NCBI GenBank assembly: GCA_964406465.1
Contig: CAYORT010000009.1
Coordinates: 1-64,000, forward strand
Reading direction: 5' to 3'
Length of the DNA: 64,000 nt
From: JAHEZL01 sp964406465
GTDB taxonomy: Bacteria > Bacteroidota > Bacteroidia > Flavobacteriales_C > GCA-002722245
Part shown: positions 1 through 7,048 of the stretch, piece after piece
Layout: each line of letters opens with the position of its first letter
Numbering within the stretch: position 1 is the first letter of the stretch
Translations under genes and position numbers: made by a program
The notes under the pieces: model-generated
What the model was told of the DNA's origin: nothing
Seen by the model: the letters and a program-made list of their open reading frames with translations, nothing else
Databases searched by the model: none

Positions 1-225
1 TATAAACAATTTAATCAACATTGTTTATAGAATCCTTATTTCGAACTCACGTTATCTATAGGTATTCAAAAAAACAATTTAAGATTTGGCTACAGCTACG
101 ACGTTACACTTTCTAAACTTGGCGCTTCCACCTTAGGTTCGCATGAAGTGGCTATGGGATATAGATTTAAATGTCAGAAAAAAATTAGTCGAGTAAAATT
201 TTTGCCTTGTCCAGGTTTTGAATAA
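1..225 (+). pseudogene. 3' end of a PorP/SprF-like outer-membrane protein, with an in-frame stop
   Basis: The frame ending in TAA at 223-225 encodes a C-terminus typical of the PorP/SprF family: LRFGYSYDVTLSKLG, then a GSHEV...YRFK strand and a Cys-containing end (FLPCPGFE). These proteins are outer-membrane beta-barrel partners of T9SS-exported adhesins. The same frame carries TAG at 28-30, so only about 64 residues are open. The other two frames upstream do not read as PorP in the short stretch visible. This is therefore either a decayed or frameshifted gene, or an edge fragment whose real frame changes just before the window. The family call rests on the C-terminus alone. Confidence 0.5.
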
Positions 226-229
226 ATAA

Positions 230-261
230 AAAAACTCCCTCACGAAAATGAGGGAGTTTTT
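230..261. terminator. Bidirectional intrinsic terminator
   Basis: An A-tract and CTCCCTCA arm pairs with TGAGGGAG and a T-tract around a short loop. It lies between the converging PorP-like fragment and the DUF4197 gene, so it can end transcription from both sides. Confidence 0.85.
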
Positions 262-279
262 CTTTTCAGGATACTAACC

Positions 280-1026
280 TTATTGTCTCTTTTTATCTGC
301 TTCAGCAAAAACCTTTTTCAATAAATCGGAAGTCCTTGCATTAACATCATTTCTAATTTTCAATTCTTCACCTGCTACCAATTTAAATAAACCTTCAATA
401 CATTTTTTTGTAGTGTAGTCATCCAAATCGGGATTTACTTTATCTACCATTGGTATAGAATTGTATTTGGTCACCAAAGGATTCCAATACTTAGTTACTT
501 GAACTTGTTGCAATGCTTTTATTACAATAGGTTTAAACTTATCATACAACTGCTGATTGGTTTGCGAACGCAAATATTCTGTAGCTGCATTATCGGCACC
601 CTTCAAAATATTCATTCCATCTTTAACAGTCATTCCTTTAATAGCATCTAAAAAAATTGTTCCAACTTCTTTACTTGCTAATTCGGCAGCATCATTTAAT
701 GCTTTTACAAATTTATCTACTTCAGCACCCATTCCAATGGCACGCAATTTAGTTTCCATTTTTTGAGCATCTTGAGGAAAAGGAATTTTTATTAATGTAC
801 TATTATTAAAACCACCTGTTGCAGAAGCCAAAGAAGCTGCCTGATTGGAACCTTTCGACAATGCCTCTTTCAAGCCGTCGATTATTTCACTCTCGGTTAA
901 TGCCGGAGTTGTAGTAGTAACTTTTTTAGCCGCGTTGGTTGCAGTAGATTTTGCTTTTTTCAAATTTACCTGAGCAGATGCAACCGCAGCTGCCGATAGA
1001 AACGTAATAAGAAGTATTTTTTTCAT
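280..1026 (-). CDS. DUF4197 family periplasmic protein
   Basis: The 248-residue product has an N-terminal signal peptide (MKKILLITFLSAAAVASAQ) with likely cleavage after residue 18. A mostly helical body follows that matches DUF4197: an ALTESEIIDGLKEAL start, a FPQDAQKMETKLR segment, and a late YWNPLVTKYNSIP segment. Family members are exported and of unknown function. It stands alone, with a terminator downstream and a divergent gene upstream, so it is probably monocistronic. No catalytic motif was seen. The family assignment is fairly firm, while the role is unknown. Confidence 0.8.
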   Translation of the reverse strand: MKKILLITFLSAAAVASAQVNLKKAKSTATNAAKKVTTTTPALTESEIIDGLKEALSKGSNQAASLASATGGFNNSTLIKIPFPQDAQKMETKLRAIGMGAEVDKFVKALNDAAELASKEVGTIFLDAIKGMTVKDGMNILKGADNAATEYLRSQTNQQLYDKFKPIVIKALQQVQVTKYWNPLVTKYNSIPMVDKVNPDLDDYTTKKCIEGLFKLVAGEELKIRNDVNARTSDLLKKVFAEADKKRQ

Positions 1027-1118
1027 AATGATAATTTATTAAAAGTAAATCAATGATAATGCCATAGTGCAAGCTAAAAAATATAATTTAGTTGAGACGA
1101 AAAATTTATCTATTTATT

Positions 1119-1478
1119 ATGAAGCGTGTACTTATAATTGACGATGCCGGATTTGATAGAACTATCATTGGAGCATTATTAACTCAAACAGGATTTGAAG
1201 TTGTTGGCGAAGCTGAAAATTGAAAAGAAGGAATACGCATGGCTTTAGAATTGAAACCCGATATTATCACCTTAGATAAGATGATGCCCGACATGGATGG
1301 AATGGAAGTGTTAAAGATATTGAGCTTAGAAAATATTTCGAGTAAAATTGTACTTATAAGTGGGGATGATTTAAACCCTGTAAAAGAGGAAGCCATGCAA
1401 TTGGGTGCTAAAGATTTTTTGAAAAAACCAATCAGCAAAAATGAATTGAAAGACAAACTAGAAAAACTTTTCATTTGA
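1119..1478 (+). pseudogene. CheY-like single-domain response regulator interrupted by in-frame TGA
   Basis: Reading from ATG 1119, the frame gives MKRVLIIDDAGFDRTIIGAL, continues to GEAEN, meets TGA at 1221-1223 (codon 35), and resumes as KEGIRMALELKPDIITLDKMMPDMDGMEVL to TGA 1476-1478. Without the stop it would be a standard 119-residue receiver domain: acidic pair DD at 9-10, phosphoacceptor Asp in ITLDKMMPDMDG, Ser in LISGDD, and the conserved Lys in FLKKPIS. The stop sits where receivers usually have Gly (AENGKEA), so one GGA-to-TGA change explains it. An internal start at ATG 1239 would give 79 residues without strand 1 and the acidic pocket, hence probably non-functional. A sequencing error is possible. 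Confidence 0.8.
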
Positions 1479-1530
1479 TGCGTGATAAATTTCAGAGCAG
1501 AAATAATTGAGTAAAAAATAAACTAAAACA

Positions 1531-1560
1531 AAAAAGGTTCACATCGCTGTGAACCTTTTT
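1531..1560. terminator. Bidirectional intrinsic terminator
   Basis: A perfect 13-bp stem (AAAAAGGTTCACA with its complement) and a 4-base loop lie between the convergent receiver remnant and the bTHX gene. It has A and T tracts on both sides. Confidence 0.9.
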
Positions 1561-1579
1561 TAATTTCAGTAATTCGAAA

Positions 1580-1825
1580 TTACTTTTTCTTAGCTGGAGC
1601 TTTTTTTGCTGGAGCAGGAGCAGCTTCTTTTTTAGGAGCAGCAGCTTTTTTAGGAGCAGCAGCTTTTTTAGGAGCAGCAGCTTTTTTAGGAGCGGCAGCT
1701 TTCTTAGGTGAAGCAGCTTGAGCTACAGCTGATTTTTTAGCTTTAGCTTTTTTTGAAGGTCTAGAGTTTCCAGTTGAACCTTTGAATCTTTTTCCCTTCG
1801 CTGTTTTTTTATCGCCTTTTCCCAT
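1580..1825 (-). CDS. Small ribosomal protein bTHX with histone-H1-like Lys/Ala/Pro tail
   Basis: Residues 1-25 (MGKGDKKTAKGKRFKGSTGN then SRPSK) match bTHX, a very small basic protein of the 30S subunit head known from Thermus and common in Bacteroidota, where it is usually only about 25-40 residues. The remaining 55 or so residues are a low-complexity tail with about five PKKAAA units and a final PAPAKKAPAKKK, resembling bacterial H1/Hc1-type nucleoid proteins. The promoter at 1863-1892 looks strong. The next upstream gene codes for an H1-like protein with nearly the same tail composition, so the tail may come from duplication or fusion. Binding of RNA or DNA by the tail is inference. Confidence 0.75.
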   Translation of the reverse strand: MGKGDKKTAKGKRFKGSTGNSRPSKKAKAKKSAVAQAASPKKAAAPKKAAAPKKAAAPKKAAAPKKEAAPAPAKKAPAKKK

Positions 1826-1862
1826 GATTAAAAAATTTAAATTGTTTTTATGGTTGATGTTT

Positions 1863-1892
1863 CAAATGTAGTTAAAAATTTTTCTGTGTCAA
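1863..1892 (-). promoter_or_regulatory. Promoter for the bTHX gene
   Basis: On the minus strand TTGACA (starting at 1892) is followed after 19 bases by TACATTTG (1870-1863), matching the Bacteroidota -33/-7 form. The start codon lies about 38 bases downstream. Confidence 0.65.
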
Positions 1893-1930
1893 TATTTATA
1901 GATTGATTTAAAAGAAAAATAAAATCAAAA

Positions 1931-1960
1931 AAAAAGGTTCAAGAAAACTTGAACCTTTTT
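1931..1960 (-). terminator. Intrinsic terminator of the H1-like gene
   Basis: A 13-bp stem (AAAAAGGTTCAAG and its complement) with an AAAA loop stands just after the stop of the H1-like gene. It is close in sequence to the stem at 1531-1560. Confidence 0.85.
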
Positions 1961-1980
1961 TGTTTGCGATTAATCGCTGA

Positions 1981-2241
1981 TTACTTTTTCTTAGCAACCG
2001 CTTTTTTAGCTGGAGCTTTTTTAGCAACCGCTTTTTTAGCTGGAGCAGCTTTTTTAGCAGCAGCTTTTTTAGCTGGAGCAGCTTTTTTAGCAGCAGCTTT
2101 CTTAGGAGCAGCAGCTTTTTTAGCAGCAGGTTTTTTAGCAGCAGCTTTTTTAGGAGCAGCAGCTTTAACTACTTTTTTCGCAGCAGCAACTTTTACAGTT
2201 TTCTTAGCAGCTACTTTTTTTGATTTAGTTTTTGTTGCCAT
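1981..2241 (-). CDS. Histone H1-like Lys/Ala-rich nucleoid protein
   Basis: The 86-residue product is almost entirely Lys, Ala, Pro and Val, built from repeated KKAAAPKKAAAKK-type units and ending in AKKK. This composition is that of bacterial H1-like proteins (Hc1/HctB type, AlgP tails), which bind nucleic acid through an unfolded cationic chain. There is no folded domain, signal peptide or membrane segment. It has its own promoter and terminator and is flanked by the H1-tailed bTHX gene, whose leader around the TACATTTG box is similar. The DNA-binding role is inferred from composition only. Confidence 0.75.
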   Translation of the reverse strand: MATKTKSKKVAAKKTVKVAAAKKVVKAAAPKKAAAKKPAAKKAAAPKKAAAKKAAPAKKAAAKKAAPAKKAVAKKAPAKKAVAKKK

Positions 2242-2269
2242 GATAATAAAATTTAAATGGTTGATGAGT

Positions 2270-2301
2270 CAAATGTAATTAAAATTATTTCTTGTTGTCA
2301 A
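2270..2301 (-). promoter_or_regulatory. Promoter for the H1-like gene, overlapping the trmH 3' end
   Basis: On the minus strand TTGACAAC (ending near 2301) precedes TACATTTG (2277-2270) by about 21 bases. The -33 element lies inside the last codons of trmH, and the boxes resemble those of the bTHX promoter. Confidence 0.55.
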
Positions 2302-2977
2302 TATTATTACGCATGTTTTCAAAAAAATGTTTTTCTATCATATCTGCACTCTTTATCACTTGCTTTGTCCAAGAAATTAAAATTTCTGTTTTTTCTGAAT
2401 CACTTAATTTATATAGCACTTCAGAAGAATTAATTTTCCAACGAAGATGATGTAAACATATAGCAGCGCTCACAGAAATATTAAAACTTTCAGTGAATCC
2501 CAACATTGGAATGTTAATAAGTTCGTCACAATTTTCAATTGCCTCAGATGTCATTCCGGGTTCTTCCGAACCAAAAACCAAAGCAAATTTTCCTTTTGCA
2601 ATATCAAATTCTTCCAATGCACAACTTTTAACATGAGGTGAAGTTCCTACAATTCTATACCCATCTTTTTTTAATTTATTGATGCAATCAAGTGTATTAT
2701 TTTTTGTTTGATTGTACCTGTGCACGCTCACCCATTTTGATGAACCCAATGCAACATCTTTTTTTTCTTCGAAGAAATTTTTGTTTTCAATTACGTGCAC
2801 ATCTTGTATTCCAAAGCAATCACAAGAGCGTAACACTGCGCTTGCATTGTGCGGTTGATATATATCTTCCAACACAATCGTCATATACTTCGTTCTGTCT
2901 TCAATATTTTTTAGAAAAAGATTTTTCTTGTTTTCAGAAATAAATCCGAATAGATATTCCAATAATTTTTCTTCCAT
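2285..2977 (-). CDS. trmH: SpoU/TrmH-family tRNA 2'-O-ribose methyltransferase
   Basis: The 230-residue protein shows the three SPOUT (SpoU) motifs in order: motif 1 HNASAVLRSCDCFG (Asn and catalytic Arg, about residues 42-55), motif 2 ALVFGSEEPGMT (about 131-142), and motif 3 IPMLGFTESFNISVSAA (about 155-171), which form the deep trefoil knot that binds S-adenosylmethionine. The motif 3 wording is closest to TrmH, which methylates G18 in the D-loop of tRNA, rather than to TrmL or RlmB. It has no N-terminal L30e-like domain, unlike RlmB. Target specificity is inferred from resemblance. Confidence 0.85.
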   Translation of the reverse strand: MEEKLLEYLFGFISENKKNLFLKNIEDRTKYMTIVLEDIYQPHNASAVLRSCDCFGIQDVHVIENKNFFEEKKDVALGSSKWVSVHRYNQTKNNTLDCINKLKKDGYRIVGTSPHVKSCALEEFDIAKGKFALVFGSEEPGMTSEAIENCDELINIPMLGFTESFNISVSAAICLHHLRWKINSSEVLYKLSDSEKTEILISWTKQVIKSADMIEKHFFENMRNNIDNKK

Positions 2978-3123
2978 AATTTCTTTTCAGTTTTTTTGAA
3001 ACAGTAAATCAAAGGTAGTGTAATGGCAATGCGAAAAGAAAATTTAGCTCATTATTTTTTATCGCTGCAATTTGTATTTGAATGAAAAACTAGTAACTTA
3101 ACAACAACTAAAACGGGTATTAT

Positions 3124-3261
3124 ATGAAAACAAAATTTACATTATTCTTTTTCAGCGCTATTTCAATTTCTGTTTTTTTAGTTTCATGCAAAGCGTATGA
3201 TAGTCAGGCCGGACACCAACAAAGAATCGACAGACATCACGAATTAAATCAAGTGAGATAA
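3124..3261 (+). CDS. Small lipoprotein, 45 residues
   Basis: The ORF begins MKTKFTLFFFSAISISVFLVSCK, an ideal lipoprotein signal with lipobox VSC, followed by only about 23 residues (AYDSQAGHQQRIDRH...). It is too short for many gene finders, but a strong terminator (3277-3316) follows at once, which supports real transcription. No family is recognised. The mature peptide would be a tiny, polar, lipid-anchored chain in the envelope. Confidence 0.6.
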   Translation: MKTKFTLFFFSAISISVFLVSCKAYDSQAGHQQRIDRHHELNQVR

Positions 3262-3276
3262 TAAGCTTGATTAAAA

Positions 3277-3316
3277 AAAAGAAAGGCTTACTTTAATTAG
3301 TGAGCCTTTCTTTTTT
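3277..3316. terminator. Bidirectional intrinsic terminator
   Basis: The A-tract and GAAAGGCTTACT arm pairs with AGTGAGCCTTTC and a T-tract. It separates the small lipoprotein gene from the convergent thioredoxin-fold gene. Confidence 0.85.
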
Positions 3317-3334
3317 ATCAATGATTTTTGTTCT

Positions 3335-5086
3335 CTACTTCTTTTTGCTTGAACTCTTTCCTTCCTTATTTTTTTCGTTCACTTTATTTCCTTCAATCTT
3401 ATTTTCTTCTTTTACCTCTTCTACTTTTTTAGCCTCAGCAGGAACTCTCACTTTAATTGTTTCATCGTGATTTGGATACACAAATCGATTCATGTCGTAT
3501 TGAGGTTGTTTCAATTGCTCTAAATACAAATTACCTAATCTATAAATATTAAACACCTCTTCTTTGTTTGCATGAGCTAGCATCTTTATTGTTTTAACTT
3601 TATCAAGATGTTTTACTTCTTGCAAAGAATCGAACTGCGCCATTTGAATTTTATATTCACTTTCCAACTTAGTAGTATCTCCATAATTTAAATCCCATTT
3701 TTGAACTAAGAAAGAATATATCGCTTCTGGGTCTAATCTTTTTGCAATTATCTTTTTGTCTTTATCTAAAAGATACATCACAGGTGTTGAATAAATATCA
3801 TAGTAATCTCTAAATCGAGTGATGTGTAATGTATCACTTACATTAATCCATTTATATAAATTATTTTCTTCAACATATTTTCTAAAACCTTTGGTTTCAT
3901 TTTCAATGTTTACCGCAAAAACAGTTATACTATCTTTTATTGGAGATAAGTCGGTAAGCATTTTCAATTTCGGAGTTTGCGCCTTGCAATGTCCGCAATC
4001 AGAATCCCAAAACCATAATATGGTATATGGAGATTTCACTTTACTTAATTTATACCAATTTTCATTCAACCCTTCCATCATTAAATCTGTAGCAACAGAA
4101 CCGCAACCTATATATTGAAGTGATTTGGCTCTTGTTTTCATTTTCGACAAATTGGTTTCATTCACCCAAGTCGCTTGTCCGGTATTATAATATGTATTCA
4201 CCAAGTGAACAAAAACACCATCGAAACACATAATATTTGAGCGTTCATATTTAACTGTGAGCGTAGTTAAAATATACTTAAACATTTCGGAACTTGCCTT
4301 TGCTTTTTTCAAAACATAGTCGCAAGCCACAATGATAGAATCATGTTGTTGTGCAACCAATCGATCAAAATAGGTTGTGATTTTATTTTCAAGTAAATCA
4401 GTTCTTACCAACCCTTCTTCCGAAAAATCAACTTTATCAAAATAGTGCGCTTTATAATAATCGAATTTAAGTGTATCGTTGGTGATGCTTTCAGGAATAT
4501 CTACATCTTGAGAAAACAACAAAATCTTAGAAATTAGAAATGTTGGATATTTTTGAATTATTGATTTTTGAAATGCCTCTACTTCTTCACCCAAGAGTTT
4601 TAAGGAGTCATTCGCAATCTTTTCTAAAGCCGCATCATTATTTTTCTTAGCATCATTTAACTTAGTCATCAACTCATCTCTTCTTTTAAATTTCTTCACC
4701 ATATATGCATCATGCTCTAAGAAAACTGTATTTTCCATCGACCCCTTCACCTTCATATTTTTTGAATAATCTAAAGTATCGGTCATAATGGTAAATGCAT
4801 TTTCATTATGTATGATGAAACGAGCATAACCTCTTTTGTCCTGACTAAGTATAGCATACACTCCCGATTCAATTCTTTTCTTCCTATTTATACTTCCTTT
4901 ACCGTTTTTCATTTTAACAGTATCTAAAACATAATGAGTTTTAGCATTTCCAAAATCATGTATTACATATATTACCGAATCTTTATAATACTTAATTTGA
5001 AAATTGATATTAAGCGCATCTTGCTGTTGCGCATTTGCAACTGCAATACTCAAAAGGCTGAAAATTGATAAAAACAATGCTCTCAT
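3335..5086 (-). CDS. Envelope thioredoxin-fold (TlpA/AhpC-like) protein with DUF4369/DUF5106-type N-terminus
   Basis: I place the start at ATG 5086, because it gives a clean signal peptide (MRALFLSIFSLLSIAVANAQ). The longer frame to 5179 adds 31 residues before it. The 583-residue product has a beta-rich DUF4369-like N-terminal part, a helical DUF5106-like middle, and a thioredoxin domain with FWDSDCGHCKAQTP (CGHC at about 364-367) and the cis-Pro region STPVMYLLD. It ends in a Lys/Glu-rich tail. Such proteins are periplasmic or surface thiol-disulfide oxidoreductases in Bacteroidota. The partner is unknown. It appears monocistronic. Confidence 0.8.
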   Translation of the reverse strand: MRALFLSIFSLLSIAVANAQQQDALNINFQIKYYKDSVIYVIHDFGNAKTHYVLDTVKMKNGKGSINRKKRIESGVYAILSQDKRGYARFIIHNENAFTIMTDTLDYSKNMKVKGSMENTVFLEHDAYMVKKFKRRDELMTKLNDAKKNNDAALEKIANDSLKLLGEEVEAFQKSIIQKYPTFLISKILLFSQDVDIPESITNDTLKFDYYKAHYFDKVDFSEEGLVRTDLLENKITTYFDRLVAQQHDSIIVACDYVLKKAKASSEMFKYILTTLTVKYERSNIMCFDGVFVHLVNTYYNTGQATWVNETNLSKMKTRAKSLQYIGCGSVATDLMMEGLNENWYKLSKVKSPYTILWFWDSDCGHCKAQTPKLKMLTDLSPIKDSITVFAVNIENETKGFRKYVEENNLYKWINVSDTLHITRFRDYYDIYSTPVMYLLDKDKKIIAKRLDPEAIYSFLVQKWDLNYGDTTKLESEYKIQMAQFDSLQEVKHLDKVKTIKMLAHANKEEVFNIYRLGNLYLEQLKQPQYDMNRFVYPNHDETIKVRVPAEAKKVEEVKEENKIEGNKVNEKNKEGKSSSKKK

Positions 5087-5229
5087 ATATATAAGGTATT
5101 TGAAATCTGCTTTAAAGTTAAGCAAATATGCGTCCAAAGTAAAATTGAAAAAAAACCGCAAAAAAGCTTTCCGTTTCATGTTAAAAGAAGTAAATTAGAT
5201 GCAGGTTCTTTGAACACAAGAAATTTAAG

Positions 5230-5395
5230 ACTGTCCACACAGACATGCTTGAGAAACTTACACTAATTGCATTTGGAGATAAGCTCATGCGAGCACAGGG
5301 CGTGCCTAACTTGTTTTAGGATTACCGAATTTCGCGGCAGCTCCATACATGATATATTAAAGTTTCTTCAGGTTGATACTGTGTGGATTTTTTTT
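5230..5395 (+). ncRNA. Candidate structured RNA with 6S-like architecture
   Basis: The 385-base gap before mntR contains a closed structure of about 160 bases. TCCACACAG (5234-5242) pairs with CTGTGTGGA (5379-5387). Inside it, CTTGAGAAACTT (5248-5259) pairs with AAGTTTCTTCAGG (5360-5372), with one bulged U and one G-U pair. A large central part with short hairpins (for example GCTC/GAGC near 5271-5282 and CCTAA/TTAGG near 5309-5324) follows. Eight T residues (5388-5395) come directly after the closing helix, as in an intrinsic terminator. The long two-part closing stem around an open centre and the length resemble 6S RNA, the RNA polymerase-binding regulator. No convincing reading frame lies here. 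The 6S identity is inference. Confidence 0.5.
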
Positions 5396-5405
5396 AACCA
5401 TTCAC

Positions 5406-5427
5406 AAATTTAGACTTATCTAAATTT
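5406..5427. promoter_or_regulatory. Palindromic operator, probably for the MntR-like regulator
   Basis: A perfect 9-bp inverted repeat, AAATTTAGA-CTTA-TCTAAATTT, lies directly upstream of the -33 box of the metal-uptake operon. DtxR/MntR family repressors bind such AT-rich palindromes, so metal-dependent autoregulation is likely. Confidence 0.6.
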
Positions 5428-5430
5428 TAT

Positions 5431-5461
5431 TTTGTATCCACCTAACTAATTTATATATTTG
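5431..5461 (+). promoter_or_regulatory. Promoter of the mntR metal-uptake operon
   Basis: TTTG at 5431-5434 and TATATTTG at 5454-5461 are spaced by 19 bases, an excellent Bacteroidota promoter match. The leader before ATG 5472 is very short, only a few bases. Confidence 0.75.
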
Positions 5462-5471
5462 CTTAAAAACA

Positions 5472-6149
5472 ATGAAGATGAACTCATCTACAGAAGAAGA
5501 TTATCTTAAAGCTATTTATATGTTGAGTGCACAATTTCCAGAAGGTGTGCTCACTTCTGCCATTGCAGAAAGAATGGAAACCAAAGCATCATCGGTGACC
5601 GACATGCTAAAAAAGCTCTCTGAAAAAGGATACATCCACTACGTAAAATACCAAGGTGTTACTTTAGAAAAAAAAGGTATCGACATTGCCGTAAAAGTAA
5701 TTAGAAAACATCGTTTATGGGAAGTGTTTTTATGTGAAAAGCTTGATTTCACATGGGATGAAATTCATGAAGTTGCCGAACAACTAGAACACATCACCTC
5801 TGTTAAATTGGTAGACAGCCTTGATAAGTTTTTAGGATTTCCAAAAGTAGACCCACATGGAGATCCGATACCAGATAAAAACGGAAACTTTCATAAAATA
5901 AAAGAGGTGGCGCTTCGCGATGTTAAAATTGGCGAAACAGCTGTATTGATTGGTGTAAGAGAAGATTCAAAAGAGTTTTTAAAATATTTAGAAAGCATAA
6001 AATTATTGTTGGGCGCCAAATTAGAAGTGGTAAACAAATTCGAATTTGACGAATCTGTTTTGGTAAAAGTGAACAATGAAAATGAAATAATGTTATCGAG
6101 TTTAGTTTGTAAAAATTTAAGTGTTAGTCATGAAAAAAATAAAAAATAG
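5472..6149 (+). CDS. mntR: MntR/DtxR-family metal-dependent transcriptional regulator
   Basis: The 225-residue protein has an N-terminal winged helix (about 1-65, with TSAIAERMETKASSVTDMLKKL as the recognition helix region), a dimerisation and metal-binding domain (HRLWEVFLCE, WDEIHEVAEQLEHI, DPHGDPIPD, about 75-140), and a C-terminal FeoA/SH3-like domain (about 150-215). This is the long DtxR layout. It heads an operon with a manganese-type binding protein and overlaps the next gene by 20 bases. The palindrome at 5406-5427 is the likely target. Mn rather than Fe as effector is inferred from the neighbours. ATG 5478 is a possible alternative start. Confidence 0.88.
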   Translation: MKMNSSTEEDYLKAIYMLSAQFPEGVLTSAIAERMETKASSVTDMLKKLSEKGYIHYVKYQGVTLEKKGIDIAVKVIRKHRLWEVFLCEKLDFTWDEIHEVAEQLEHITSVKLVDSLDKFLGFPKVDPHGDPIPDKNGNFHKIKEVALRDVKIGETAVLIGVREDSKEFLKYLESIKLLLGAKLEVVNKFEFDESVLVKVNNENEIMLSSLVCKNLSVSHEKNKK

Positions 6150-7047
6150 CTTACTCCTACTTGCAGCTGTTGTGCTGCTTTTTTCTTGTGGTGAAACAGA
6201 AACCAAAAGAACAAAACCTTATATCATTACCACCACGGGAATGATTGCCGATGCTGTAAAAAACATCACCGACACTTTGTTTGAAGTGGAAGCATTAATG
6301 GGGCCGGGTGTTGACCCTCATCTTTACAAAACGAAACAAAGCGATACTAAAAAATTAATGGATGCCGACGTTGTGTTTTACAACGGAGTACATCTTGAAG
6401 GAAGAATGAGCGAGACTCTAGAGGAACTTGCCAAAGCAAAAAAAGTATTCGCTATTGCTCATGGAATTCCAGAAACCAAGCTAATTAAAAGTTCAAATTT
6501 TGCTGGGGCACACGACCCTCACATCTGGTTTGATGTGAAAATTTGGATTGGCGCAGTGACCTATATCAAGCATGAATTACAAAAGCTATATCCACAACAT
6601 GCGCAACTTTTTCAAAAGAATGCCGATGCCTACATCGCCAAACTTAAAACTTTTGACGAATGGGTAGAAGCAGAAATAGCAAGTATTCCTGAAGAAACCA
6701 GAGTGATGATTACAGCGCATGACGCCTTTGGATATTTTGGCAGAGCATATAATATTAAAGTAAGAGGACTGCAAGGAATTTCTACTGCATCTGATTATGG
6801 AGTAAACGACAGAATTAGCCTCGTGAACTTCATCTGCGATCAAAAAATTAAAGCAGTATTCGTTGAGTCTTCTGTTTCTCCAAAGTCAATCAATGCCATC
6901 ATTGAAGATTGCGCTGCCAAAGGTCACGTTGTAAAAAAAGGCGGTGAACTTTTTTCTGATGCAATGGGTGCTGCTGGCACTGCTGAAGGCACTTACATAG
7001 GAATGCTTCAACACAATGTAAACACTATTGTTAAAGGACTGAAATAA
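6130..7047 (+). CDS. Metal ABC transporter substrate-binding lipoprotein (manganese type)
   Basis: I choose ATG 6130, which gives MKKIKNSLLLLAAVVLLFSCG with lipobox FSC. The 305-residue protein is a cluster A-I (ZnuA/PsaA/MntC) binding protein. The four metal ligands can be placed: His in VDPHLYK, His in DPHIWFD, Glu in VFVESSVSP and Asp in LFSDAMG. The His-His-Glu-Asp set is that of PsaA/MntC Mn-binding proteins, not the His-rich set of ZnuA, and there is no His-rich loop. It overlaps the end of mntR and is followed after one base by the ATPase gene. Confidence 0.88.
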   Translation: MKKIKNSLLLLAAVVLLFSCGETETKRTKPYIITTTGMIADAVKNITDTLFEVEALMGPGVDPHLYKTKQSDTKKLMDADVVFYNGVHLEGRMSETLEELAKAKKVFAIAHGIPETKLIKSSNFAGAHDPHIWFDVKIWIGAVTYIKHELQKLYPQHAQLFQKNADAYIAKLKTFDEWVEAEIASIPEETRVMITAHDAFGYFGRAYNIKVRGLQGISTASDYGVNDRISLVNFICDQKIKAVFVESSVSPKSINAIIEDCAAKGHVVKKGGELFSDAMGAAGTAEGTYIGMLQHNVNTIVKGLK

Positions 7048-7048
7048 G

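Noticed and set aside
1221..1223. TGA as a reassigned sense codon (Gly or Trp)
   Set aside because: TGA ends several intact genes here, for example the permease at 9130-9132 and the HerA-like ATPase at 32726-32728.
1949..2278. Hydrophobic Ala/Phe/Leu-rich 109-residue frame on the plus strand
   Set aside because: It is the antisense shadow of the Lys/Ala-rich H1-like gene; composition follows from the complement.
5087..5229. Extended N-terminus of the thioredoxin-fold protein (frame to 5179)
   Set aside because: The first 31 residues precede a clean signal peptide and are unlike an exported protein start.
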